DNA from: Bacteroidia bacterium
GTDB lineage: Bacteria > Bacteroidota > Bacteroidia > NS11-12g > UBA9320
Length of the DNA: 41,497 nt
Direction: 5' to 3'
Assembly (NCBI GenBank): GCA_028339355.1
Contig: JAOLBX010000015.1
Span: 1-41,497 of the forward strand
In this document: in pieces, positions 24,537 to 31,141 of the stretch
How positions within the stretch are numbered: the stretch's first letter is position 1
Layout of the letters: every line of letters starts with the position of its first letter
Made by a program: the position numbers and the translations under genes
The notes under the pieces: model-generated
What the model saw: the letters and a program-made list of their open reading frames with translations, nothing else
The model's database searches: none
Told to the model about the DNA's origin: nothing

Positions 24537-26693
24537 TTATTGCACTATTAGTTTATTTGATGATGACTTTTCTAAGCCACCTACTGATATTTTGAAATTG
24601 TATATTCCTTTAGGCAGATTGCCTAAATGGACTTTTTCAATAGAATTATTGATATTCATACTTAAGACTTCTTGACCTAGAGAGTTAAACATTTTTAGCC
24701 TTGCATTTTGATAATTAGCAAGCTGAGTTTCGAGATAGAAATAGTCGGTAGCGGGGTTTGGATAAGCACCGGCCAAAGAATAGACCTCATCCTGCTTTTC
24801 TATGCTAGCTAAGCTGCAGTCACCTAGCATATTGTCATCCATCCATTCTAGCCTAGTGGTTAGCCAGTTTTTCAGAAAAGTAATTTCTTCATCGTACGTT
24901 TCTCCTACATAGTCATTTGGCCATACATATTCGCCTAATATCTCCCACCTTTCAAAATTACGTTTTGGTGCATTACCCATTTCTAGTTCTTTTAGGTTCA
25001 GAAAGTCCATTAGGCTATCTGTATGCAATGGGCCATCACGTAATCCGTTCCATCTGCAATTTATCTGGTTTGAGACTTCTGGGATGTTGGTCATTTTTTT
25101 GATCCAAAAGGGATGAGAATTGTCACAAGTTCCTTGAAACTCATAGGTCCAACCTTGTGGGTCAGGAGAGCAAGCAAAATCGAAATTGCCGAAGGCTAGA
25201 TTAAAATCCCAAAGTGGTCCAAAATGTATCTTGCCTCCATTTGTGATTTTCTTTTTGTGCATATAGAAACTGAGCTTATAAGCATCTATGTGTTTACCTA
25301 TTTCTGTTACTAAGAAATAATCTATCCAAGAGGTTAAGTCCACATAATTTTGAAACTTGTTCTCAAAATCACTTGTCTTCATATCGCTCTCAAAACTTGA
25401 TACATATTCTTTAAGATACTCGCGTTGCACTGTGGCAAGCTCATCAGGCTTTGGGTCGTGATACGCGTAAAACTTTGAAGGCGAAGTGCTTGAATACCAG
25501 CCGTCAATGTTGGAGTTGGCATCATCTCTGTCTATCTGAAAAATGTAGCCGCCTGTAAGTTCCTCTCCAGATAAGTCTTCTTCTTTTAGACTGGCTAAAT
25601 CTACTCTGTTTTTGTCTCTTTTGATTTTCTCAGTCATCATATACACCCCTTCATAGGTGTCATTGATAAATAGTTCGCAAAGTCTTGTGCGAGGAGTGTA
25701 CCTTCCTGTGGCTTGACCCATATGGTAGGCGAGGGTGTTTCTGAGTAGTGATTTATCAGAGTATGGCCCATGCAGTACCCAGTCATTTTCCGCAGGCATA
25801 CCAATAATAGAGATGTTATTATTCTCACCATTTGCTAATTGTGTTTCAAACCCATAATTCTTCTTAGGAAAACTCTGTGATGAAGCACCCCGTATTTCAA
25901 TAGCTATTTGACCGTCATAACCATTATATGCGTCCGTTAAATTATTGTAACCGTGATCTATGATTCCCATATGAGCTGTTATTTTAGGCTCGTCTTGTAT
26001 GGTCTCATTATTGGTGGAAATAATAACTAATGGCAATGTGCTTCCTAGATATGGAGCTTCAAACCATGAAGGAGTGGGAGTGTAGTTTCTAGATTGGTCC
26101 GAAATGCCGAGACTCAAGAAAAAATTACTAGAGAGGTCAGAAGAAGTGGATGTATGATTGTGTACCTGGATCGAGAGGGTGTTTGTACCTTTCATCAAAA
26201 GTGACCTAAGACTAGTGCCGTCCAAAGCATAGGATTCTGGTGTGCCACCTGAATAGAGAGTAGCTTCTTTGAATGTCGTAGCTAGGTCATCATGCTTAGG
26301 AGGCACACCTTGGGTTCCAATATTATTCCTAGCTATTTCATTACCGTTAAGGTACGCCACAAATGCATCATCATAATCCGCATGCAGTATTGCATACTTG
26401 ATGACAGAAGTGTCGACTAGAGTAAAATCCTTTGTAAGATAAACGGATATTGTACTGGCTATAGTTGTATTGTCATCACCGTCTCCATAGCCAAATCCCC
26501 CAGGTCCACTATTCCAAGCGGTATGGTCAAAGCTAGGTTTCATCCAGTCAGAAGCAGGTTCGCTAGAGCCGATGTGAAAATGCCATGTGTCATCATTGTG
26601 AATTGCTGTTTCCCAATGATTTATACTCTGTGCTAGTGATGAAAAACCTATAAGTAATAGTAAGCACAAAAGAAAAGTAAGTTTTGATGACAT
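24537..26693 (-). CDS. CotH-kinase-domain secreted protein with T9SS sorting domain
   Basis: 718 residues from the ATG at 26693 (MSSKLTFLLCLLLLIGFSS, signal peptide; the 8 residues of the longer frame are dropped). N-terminal beta-rich domain (about 20-200; HWETAIHNDDTWHF, GGFGYGDGDDNT), then a CotH domain (about 220-610): IEIRGASSQSFPKKNYGFE, LHGPYSDKSLLRN, MTEKIKRDKNRV and FGPLWDFNLAFGN with the metal-binding Asp. C-terminal T9SS domain (AYPNPATDYFYL, KMFNSLGQEV, LPKGIYNFKI). CotH proteins are atypical protein kinases of spore coats and are widespread in secreted bacterial proteins. The target is unknown. Confidence 0.88.
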   Translation of the reverse strand: MSSKLTFLLCLLLLIGFSSLAQSINHWETAIHNDDTWHFHIGSSEPASDWMKPSFDHTAWNSGPGGFGYGDGDDNTTIASTISVYLTKDFTLVDTSVIKYAILHADYDDAFVAYLNGNEIARNNIGTQGVPPKHDDLATTFKEATLYSGGTPESYALDGTSLRSLLMKGTNTLSIQVHNHTSTSSDLSSNFFLSLGISDQSRNYTPTPSWFEAPYLGSTLPLVIISTNNETIQDEPKITAHMGIIDHGYNNLTDAYNGYDGQIAIEIRGASSQSFPKKNYGFETQLANGENNNISIIGMPAENDWVLHGPYSDKSLLRNTLAYHMGQATGRYTPRTRLCELFINDTYEGVYMMTEKIKRDKNRVDLASLKEEDLSGEELTGGYIFQIDRDDANSNIDGWYSSTSPSKFYAYHDPKPDELATVQREYLKEYVSSFESDMKTSDFENKFQNYVDLTSWIDYFLVTEIGKHIDAYKLSFYMHKKKITNGGKIHFGPLWDFNLAFGNFDFACSPDPQGWTYEFQGTCDNSHPFWIKKMTNIPEVSNQINCRWNGLRDGPLHTDSLMDFLNLKELEMGNAPKRNFERWEILGEYVWPNDYVGETYDEEITFLKNWLTTRLEWMDDNMLGDCSLASIEKQDEVYSLAGAYPNPATDYFYLETQLANYQNARLKMFNSLGQEVLSMNINNSIEKVHLGNLPKGIYNFKISVGGLEKSSSNKLIVQ

Positions 26694-26706
26694 TTTAAGA
26701 ATTTGG

Positions 26707-26714
26707 TAAAAGTA
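26707..26714 (-). promoter_or_regulatory. -7-like box TACTTTTA before the CotH gene
   Basis: Seven of eight consensus positions, 13 bases before the preferred ATG at 26693. It overlaps the first codons of the longer frame, which supports the shorter start. Confidence 0.3.
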
Positions 26715-26731
26715 CAATTTATGAAATGAAG

Positions 26732-27298
26732 CTAGTCAATATTGCAATATTCATCTGACTGTTCAACAGGTTTTAAGTCATCAAAATCCACGTTATTTTT
26801 TTGTTTCACCTTACCCCAGCCAAATAGTTTTTCGAAGAATGGAAGAGAGCCGTTATCCTTAACGGCATTAAGAAAAAACACTTCGTGTTCTTTTTCTTTT
26901 ATGCCCATCTCATAGAGGATATGGTCGTGCTCGGTAATACCCAAACTGCGGAAGTATTTCATCATAATAAAATACTCGCACACGTTTCCGCTTTCTAAAC
27001 TACCTGCAAAATAATATGGCATGAACCTGCCAATAAAATAACAGCTCACTGCTATCGATTTCCCAATGATGTGAAACTTCAATTCATACCATTTAGACAC
27101 GGGTATTTCGTATTGCTGCATTATTTTAAGCACTTCTGCTCGGTGCTCCCACTCATCATTCTCTATTTGCTTGATGACTTTCTTCTGCTCAGGATCTTTG
27201 AGCGAATTTGCGTGACCTATATAAGCAAAAGATGCTGCTTTTTCTGCAGAGTATGCCGTCTGTAAGAGTTTTATTAGTTTTGGATGATTAAGTGGCAT
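26732..27298 (-). CDS. Ferritin-like di-iron protein
   Basis: 188-residue helical protein with the carboxylate-bridged di-iron ligand set: Glu19 (AEKAASFAYIGHA), Glu49-x-x-His52 (NDEWEHR), a Glu in SLESGNVCEYF, and Glu-x-x-His in KEKEHEVFF. This is the ferritin/rubrerythrin/COQ7-like four-helix fold. The central HIIGKSIAVSCYFIGRFMPYYFAG is hydrophobic, hinting at membrane association, as in COQ7 hydroxylases. No rubredoxin domain, so rubrerythrin is unlikely. Oxidase, hydroxylase or iron-handling roles remain open. Its own -7 box lies 13 bases upstream. Confidence 0.75.
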   Translation of the reverse strand: MPLNHPKLIKLLQTAYSAEKAASFAYIGHANSLKDPEQKKVIKQIENDEWEHRAEVLKIMQQYEIPVSKWYELKFHIIGKSIAVSCYFIGRFMPYYFAGSLESGNVCEYFIMMKYFRSLGITEHDHILYEMGIKEKEHEVFFLNAVKDNGSLPFFEKLFGWGKVKQKNNVDFDDLKPVEQSDEYCNID

Positions 27299-27310
27299 TT
27301 TTTTCTAGTT

Positions 27311-27318
27311 CAAATGTA
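27311..27318 (-). promoter_or_regulatory. -7 box TACATTTG of the ferritin-like gene
   Basis: Exact TAnnTTTG on the minus strand, 12 bases before the ATG at 27298. Confidence 0.45.
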
Positions 27319-27355
27319 CATAGGATTCAAATTACGGTAAAGTTTAATCGCAGCT

Positions 27356-28132
27356 TTAAGTGTCACATTCTTTAATTTGTTGAATTTCTAAGGAGTTAAC
27401 AATGAACTGTAAAAAGTGGCTAATTACAGGGCATCGCATAAACCAGCCTAATGCAGCATATGCTAAGTTAATATGCTCAAGACAATGAGCAATAGCTTTC
27501 ACACTTTGATACTCTTTGCTGTGGTGGTCGACATAGGTTGCCTTTAAAATGTGCTTTCTTGGAAAATGGTTGGCAGTTTCTATTTCTAGATGTATAGTTT
27601 TCTTGGATAGAAACCATTGACTAATTTGAGAACATTGATTGCAATGCTCATCAAAATAAATGGTTCCTTTTGTTATGCTGTTTGGTCTCCAAAGAAATAG
27701 CCATTTTGGCACATTGCTTTTGTAAGTGTCCCAAGTGTTTCCAAAACGTTCTTTCATATCCGGATATTCTTGTGGGTCAGACACTGCAAATGAGTATATG
27801 ATAGAGCTGAAGGAGCCTAAAAGCATAGCCGAAGAACCTAAGTAAATAGCTATTGGAATAAAGGCAAAAGTAAATGACCACTGCATAGGGTTTCTGCAAT
27901 AGGCATAAACACCTGTTTGTACTAGGTTCTGAGTAGGGTCATATGGAAACGGAGTTCCCTCACCTTTATCTACTAGGTCATAAACAGCTATTAAAGAAGG
28001 GAAAGCGATGATAAATAAGGCTTGAAACAGGATGTGATTCCATGTTAGTTTTTGATATGGTATGAGCTCATAATCCTGAAGTGCTGCTGGCAATCCGATA
28101 AAAAATATTCCTCCAATTACCAAGACTTGCAT
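27356..28132 (-). CDS. ICMT/PEMT-like methyltransferase domain fused to a DCC domain; 3' part of a frameshifted gene
   Basis: 258 residues from the ATG at 28132 (MQVLVIGGIFFIG). Residues about 1-145 are membrane spans with GVYAYCRNPMQW and FGNTWDTYKSNVPKW, the isoprenylcysteine-methyltransferase/phospholipid-methyltransferase pattern. The remainder is a DCC (DUF393) thioredoxin-like domain starting TIYFDEHCNQCSQ, whose CxxC may be redox active. A longer frame runs up to 28297, but its first 45 or so residues look like a shadow of the upstream ORF. The two frames join seamlessly at a slippery site (28153-28159), so this is probably the C-terminal two-thirds of one protein of about 414 residues read from 28599. 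The ATG may also allow independent, coupled translation. Confidence 0.7.
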   Translation of the reverse strand: MQVLVIGGIFFIGLPAALQDYELIPYQKLTWNHILFQALFIIAFPSLIAVYDLVDKGEGTPFPYDPTQNLVQTGVYAYCRNPMQWSFTFAFIPIAIYLGSSAMLLGSFSSIIYSFAVSDPQEYPDMKERFGNTWDTYKSNVPKWLFLWRPNSITKGTIYFDEHCNQCSQISQWFLSKKTIHLEIETANHFPRKHILKATYVDHHSKEYQSVKAIAHCLEHINLAYAALGWFMRCPVISHFLQFIVNSLEIQQIKECDT

Positions 28133-28599
28133 CGTGGCTCTAAAGCCAATATGTTTTTTGTTAATACTGCAAAAGGCCCAAAATATGCAGGAAGAAACAC
28201 CAGTGTTTTTATTAGAATTTCTCCATATAACCAATTGCTGTTCAAAGAGAAAAGGTTGACTGCCGCTAATTGAGGCATTAGAAGTAGGTCTAGCCAAAAG
28301 AGTGCGATGGCAATCAATAAAATATGTTTGCCCTTAAAAAGAAATACTGGATGAACACTGAAAAGTACAACCCAAATAAAATATAGGTTTGCTGGAAGTG
28401 AGAATGCTGAGGACTCTGTATATTTCCAAAAACCTAAGGATACACAAATACTATTGACTATGGGCAACGCTACCGCTACGTGTAGAGAAGCATAGAACAT
28501 TGCCCAATTTAGCTTAGTGTTTTGTTTTGATCGCAAGGATACAAAACCAACAAAAACTAGTACTGCTGCAACAACTATTTGTTCTACAACCTCTAACAA
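28117..28599 (-). CDS. Polytopic membrane segment; 5' part of the frameshifted ICMT-DCC gene
   Basis: 160 residues with four or so hydrophobic spans (VVEQIVVAAVLVFVGFVSL; LNWAMFYASLHVAVALPIV; LYFIWVVLFSVHPVFLF; ILIKTLVFLPAYFGPFAVLT). It starts at TTG, three bases after the stop of the previous gene. After LTKN the frame runs on only 10 codons (ILALEPRCKSW) to a stop, whereas the -1 frame continues HIGFRATMQVLVIGG, a natural basic loop and next span. The point of change is A_AAA_AAC. So this ORF is probably the N-terminal third of a fusion rather than a separate gene. No family recognised for this part alone. Confidence 0.65.
   Translation of the reverse strand: MLEVVEQIVVAAVLVFVGFVSLRSKQNTKLNWAMFYASLHVAVALPIVNSICVSLGFWKYTESSAFSLPANLYFIWVVLFSVHPVFLFKGKHILLIAIALFWLDLLLMPQLAAVNLFSLNSNWLYGEILIKTLVFLPAYFGPFAVLTKNILALEPRCKSW
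28135..28159 (-). other. Candidate -1 frameshift site A_AAA_AAC with downstream hairpin
   Basis: On the minus strand the zero frame reads ACA AAA AAC, the canonical slippery heptamer (28159 to 28153). Four bases further a hairpin TGGCT-TTAG-AGCCA (28148 to 28135) forms, and an in-frame ATG (28132) of the second ORF follows. A -1 shift joins the two ORFs with no loss of sense. A single missing A in the run would look the same. Confidence 0.5.
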
Positions 28600-28602
28600 G
28601 AC

Positions 28603-29040
28603 CTAATCTTGAGTAACGAAAAATGATTGGAGTAAATGCAAGTTCATAAGACCAACTGCATGTCTTTCTAAAGGCTCAAAATACCAAGTAGGTCCCAGGT
28701 CGCACTCAAAGTGTGATGTCCAGCTAATTTTAATTTTCGTATTACTTATTTTATCTTTTTTCACCGCAAATCGCTTCCAAGTTAGCCAATGATTAATATG
28801 GGTATTATCCTTTGTTACATCAAAAACTATCTTGTCTTGATCATTTGATATAACCTTTAGAGAGAGTGTGCCTAATCCTTTGGTGTTTGACATAAACTGT
28901 ATGTCTCGAGTGTCGCCAGTTGTTAAACCATTACACATGACCTTTATAGGTTTTGGGAATCTCATTTTAAAAAGATGGAGAAGTGAGTTAGATAAATTTA
29001 CCTCATTATTGATGTTCTCCAATGTAGCCTGGTTATCCAC
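28603..29040 (-). CDS. SRPBCC-like domain; 3' part of a frameshifted gene
   Basis: 145 residues if started at GTG 29040, but the frame reads as protein back to 29079 (HKRDLQTVTRSIVVDNQ), so the GTG is likely internal. The domain shows INHWLTWKRFAV, SWTSHFECDLGPTWYFEPL and RHAVGLMNLHLLQSF, as in START/SRPBCC (polyketide-cyclase-like) proteins that bind hydrophobic ligands. Joined with the upstream membrane ORF at a T_TTT_TTC site it gives one protein of 293 residues: membrane spans followed by an SRPBCC domain. It ends three bases before the next gene of the cluster. Confidence 0.65.
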   Translation of the reverse strand: MDNQATLENINNEVNLSNSLLHLFKMRFPKPIKVMCNGLTTGDTRDIQFMSNTKGLGTLSLKVISNDQDKIVFDVTKDNTHINHWLTWKRFAVKKDKISNTKIKISWTSHFECDLGPTWYFEPLERHAVGLMNLHLLQSFFVTQD

Positions 29041-29483
29041 AACAATTGATCGAGTGACCGTCTGTAAATCGCGTTTATGAAAAAATCTGAAGGTTGTGCG
29101 AGCAAAAGTATAGCTGGAATTAGCCCAAGAATATTGAGGTTATTTTTATTTCTGTTTCTAAAGGACTCAATGATAAATGCTACTAGGGATCCGACACCGT
29201 AAAAAAAGGGTGCGGCATACAGAATGCATGCAAACCCTTCTCCAAGTAATATGGCAGAGACTAGAAAGAACAATGTGATTACTAAAAATACGACACCGTA
29301 AGCAGTCTTGGGTGTAGAGGCAAACCTCAAAATTAGAGTCGACAATAAAGCAGGCAATCCAATGAATAGTATTGATGTTTTCTCGATATTTTGGTCAGAA
29401 ATTAGTCTGTAAGCGATGCTTCCAGCAAGTAAAACTCCTATGAGGATGTAAAGTATGTTTTTGCTTTTGTTTTGGGTCGACAT
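28998..29483 (-). CDS. Membrane segment; 5' part of the frameshifted SRPBCC gene
   Basis: 161 residues; about 135 look real. Four or so spans (NILYILIGVLLAGSIAYRLI; ILFIGLPALLSTLILRF; AYGVVFLVITLFFLVSAILL; ILGLIPAILLLAQ). After PSDFF the frame continues into a tail without hydrophobic pattern (INAIYRRSLDQLLWITRLHW) that overlaps the SRPBCC frame by 43 bases. The -1 frame at the same point gives HKRDLQTVTRSIVVDNQ and continues into the SRPBCC domain. The ATG at 29483 has a perfect -7 box ending seven bases upstream, so this is the start of the transcription unit reaching at least 27356. Confidence 0.65.
   Translation of the reverse strand: MSTQNKSKNILYILIGVLLAGSIAYRLISDQNIEKTSILFIGLPALLSTLILRFASTPKTAYGVVFLVITLFFLVSAILLGEGFACILYAAPFFYGVGSLVAFIIESFRNRNKNNLNILGLIPAILLLAQPSDFFINAIYRRSLDQLLWITRLHWRTSIMR
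29079..29085 (-). other. Candidate -1 frameshift site T_TTT_TTC
   Basis: On the minus strand the zero frame reads GAT TTT TTC, a canonical slippery heptamer, exactly where the membrane ORF stops making sense and the -1 frame (CAT AAA CGC GAT) begins to. No strong downstream hairpin is obvious. A missing T in the run of six would have the same effect. Confidence 0.45.
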
Positions 29484-29490
29484 ATTATTT

Positions 29491-29498
29491 CAAATATA
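29491..29498 (-). promoter_or_regulatory. -7 box TATATTTG of the membrane/SRPBCC cluster
   Basis: Exact TAnnTTTG on the minus strand, seven bases before the ATG at 29483. The mRNA would be nearly leaderless. Confidence 0.5.
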
Positions 29499-29553
29499 TG
29501 AAATAGTAACTTGAGATTGAGCGGAGGTTATTGAGTTTTAAAATCCTTTGTTT

Positions 29554-30702
29554 TTAATGCAAACAACCAATATAAACCTCTGCATCTTTTAGGTATGCAT
29601 CTGCCAAGAACTTCTTAGCTTTGGGCAATAATGGCTTTATTTTATTCCTGTCTCCGCTAGCTGCCACCACTATATAATAACCGTTAGTAAACTCAGTAAA
29701 ACTGTTTGTATGTTCTATGCTGAGATAGTTGCCATCATCAAATCTGCCGCGTGGTATGTACCCATGTATTTCACCACAGCCACAAGTTGCTGTGTCTTTT
29801 AGCCCTTCTCTAAAATCGAAGACATAGCCCCTGTAGTCTATAGGAAATCCCAGTTTGGCACTAGCTTGTTTTGCTGTATGCATAGCAGCGGAGTAGCTTT
29901 TGGTAGATTGCAATATGAGGTAACTATTGTTCACCATCATTGTACCACTAGGATAATCCTCTACTGAAGGATCTAATGTGCTTATTGGTTCTTCTGGTTT
30001 TGCAGTTGTTTGTGCCTCCAATGCTTCATCCGCTATTTCTGCTGTCGGCACTATGCTTTTTATATCGTTTGCAGGCAGAGTGATATACTTGGCGGTAACT
30101 TCCTTTTCGTTTCCATTGGTCATCTCTTTAGTAATAAAGTAGTCAAACATAAAAATCTCTCCTTTCTCAGTCGTAATTGCTATAGCATCTGGCAGGTCGC
30201 CTATCGAAACGTGGTCCGCACCGCTTAATACTCCCATTACACTTTTCCAATTGTCTTGAGGCTCAAGTATGTATTCTTCACCGAGTATTGTTTTACCATT
30301 TAATTGAAGATCTGTAAGGTTATTTTCTAGCTCGCTTGTGTATTTTATAGTGACATATTTATTGAGCAATGGGTTCAATTCGCTGCTTTGTAGTGATAAC
30401 TCTTCTATGTTCAAGCTGAAACTTTGTGTCATCTGTCTTTCCGGAAACTCTAAGGTGATAGTATTCATTGGATAAGCTCCATCAGAAATGTTCTTTACAA
30501 TACCATATTCCGTTATTTGGTCATCTTTTACTAGTTTGATCTCCTCTTGTGCGTAGTTGTAATTCTCTGCTTTAGTTTCTTTTTCTATTCCGTAATCGTT
30601 CTCTTTTTTAGACTCCTCGTTTGGATTGGAATTGCAACCGATTAAGTAAAAAAGAATTGTGAGAATAAAAATGAAGTGTGTGCTTTTAAGGATATATTTC
30701 AT
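29554..30702 (-). CDS. Lipoprotein of unknown function
   Basis: 382 residues. Lipoprotein signal peptide with lipobox LIGC (Cys23), followed by an acidic, Asn/Glu-rich linker (about 24-55). The middle (about 55-225) looks beta-rich; an unstructured Pro/Glu-rich linker (TTAKPEEPISTLDPS) leads to a C-terminal domain (about 250-382) with YLILQSTKSYSAAMHTAKQ, CGCG and a final IGCLH. The C-terminal part has a SPOR-like feel (a repeated aromatic and Ala-rich helix) but no convincing match. Located at a membrane, outer or inner. No partner can be inferred. Confidence 0.7.
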   Translation of the reverse strand: MKYILKSTHFIFILTILFYLIGCNSNPNEESKKENDYGIEKETKAENYNYAQEEIKLVKDDQITEYGIVKNISDGAYPMNTITLEFPERQMTQSFSLNIEELSLQSSELNPLLNKYVTIKYTSELENNLTDLQLNGKTILGEEYILEPQDNWKSVMGVLSGADHVSIGDLPDAIAITTEKGEIFMFDYFITKEMTNGNEKEVTAKYITLPANDIKSIVPTAEIADEALEAQTTAKPEEPISTLDPSVEDYPSGTMMVNNSYLILQSTKSYSAAMHTAKQASAKLGFPIDYRGYVFDFREGLKDTATCGCGEIHGYIPRGRFDDGNYLSIEHTNSFTEFTNGYYIVVAASGDRNKIKPLLPKAKKFLADAYLKDAEVYIGCLH

Positions 30703-30889
30703 TGAGTATTGTGTTAATGGTTTTGAAGGATATTAATTCTCGGTAATCTAATTCCGAAGTTTTTATTGGTGTTTGTAGTCCGGTCATCCAATCTATAATC
30801 TGACGTATTAGTGAGCGAGTACGGTATACCTTCCCAAATTGCCAAGATAGTGAATAGTAGAAATATTCATTATTGGTTTTAAAAATCAT
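30686..30889 (-). CDS. Possible small hypothetical protein (67 residues)
   Basis: ATG-started frame overlapping the lipoprotein start by 17 bases. Product is Tyr/Ile/Thr-rich and hydrophilic (MIFKTNNEYFYYSLSWQF at the N-terminus). It has no signal peptide and no recognised family. Possibly a chance ORF or the relic of a longer gene; the overlap geometry would allow coupling to the lipoprotein. Confidence 0.25.
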   Translation of the reverse strand: MIFKTNNEYFYYSLSWQFGKVYRTRSLIRQIIDWMTGLQTPIKTSELDYRELISFKTINTILNEIYP

Positions 30890-30998
30890 AGAACGATAAG
30901 TGTACTATGGTTAATGACCAAAAGCATATAATCAGAATGATATACCGTATAGATTTTAGAGCTGAATAATGCACTTTCCGACAAATATAATTATCCTA

Positions 30999-31019
30999 AG
31001 CGTCAATTATTCTGACGCT
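30999..31019. promoter_or_regulatory. Inverted repeat AGCGTCA/TGACGCT upstream of iscS
   Basis: Perfect 7-base arms (30999-31005 and 31013-31019) with a 7-base spacer. It lies 80 bases before the iscS -7 box, in the otherwise featureless gap 30890-31141. No T-run follows, so an operator for a dimeric regulator is more likely than a terminator. It does not resemble a known IscR site that I can recall. Confidence 0.4.
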
Positions 31020-31099
31020 CAAAGTTCATAATAGGGTCCTTCTTATCTGGCTATCAAAAAAACCAATAGGAGTCCAAAACTATATTCGAAGTAAGACGT

Positions 31100-31107
31100 T
31101 ATATTTG
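31100..31107 (+). promoter_or_regulatory. -7 box TATATTTG of the isc operon
   Basis: Exact TAnnTTTG, 34 bases before the iscS ATG. Unlike the neighbours, this leader is long enough (about 28 bases) for ordinary initiation. Confidence 0.5.
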
Positions 31108-31141
31108 CAGTTAGAATTAATCTAAATAAAAATAGAGACAG

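Noticed and set aside
28133-28297. Upstream extension of the ICMT-DCC ORF (residues MARPTSNAS and onward)
   Set aside because: It overlaps the hydrophobic end of the neighbouring frame and lacks membrane character; the neighbouring frame is the coding one here.
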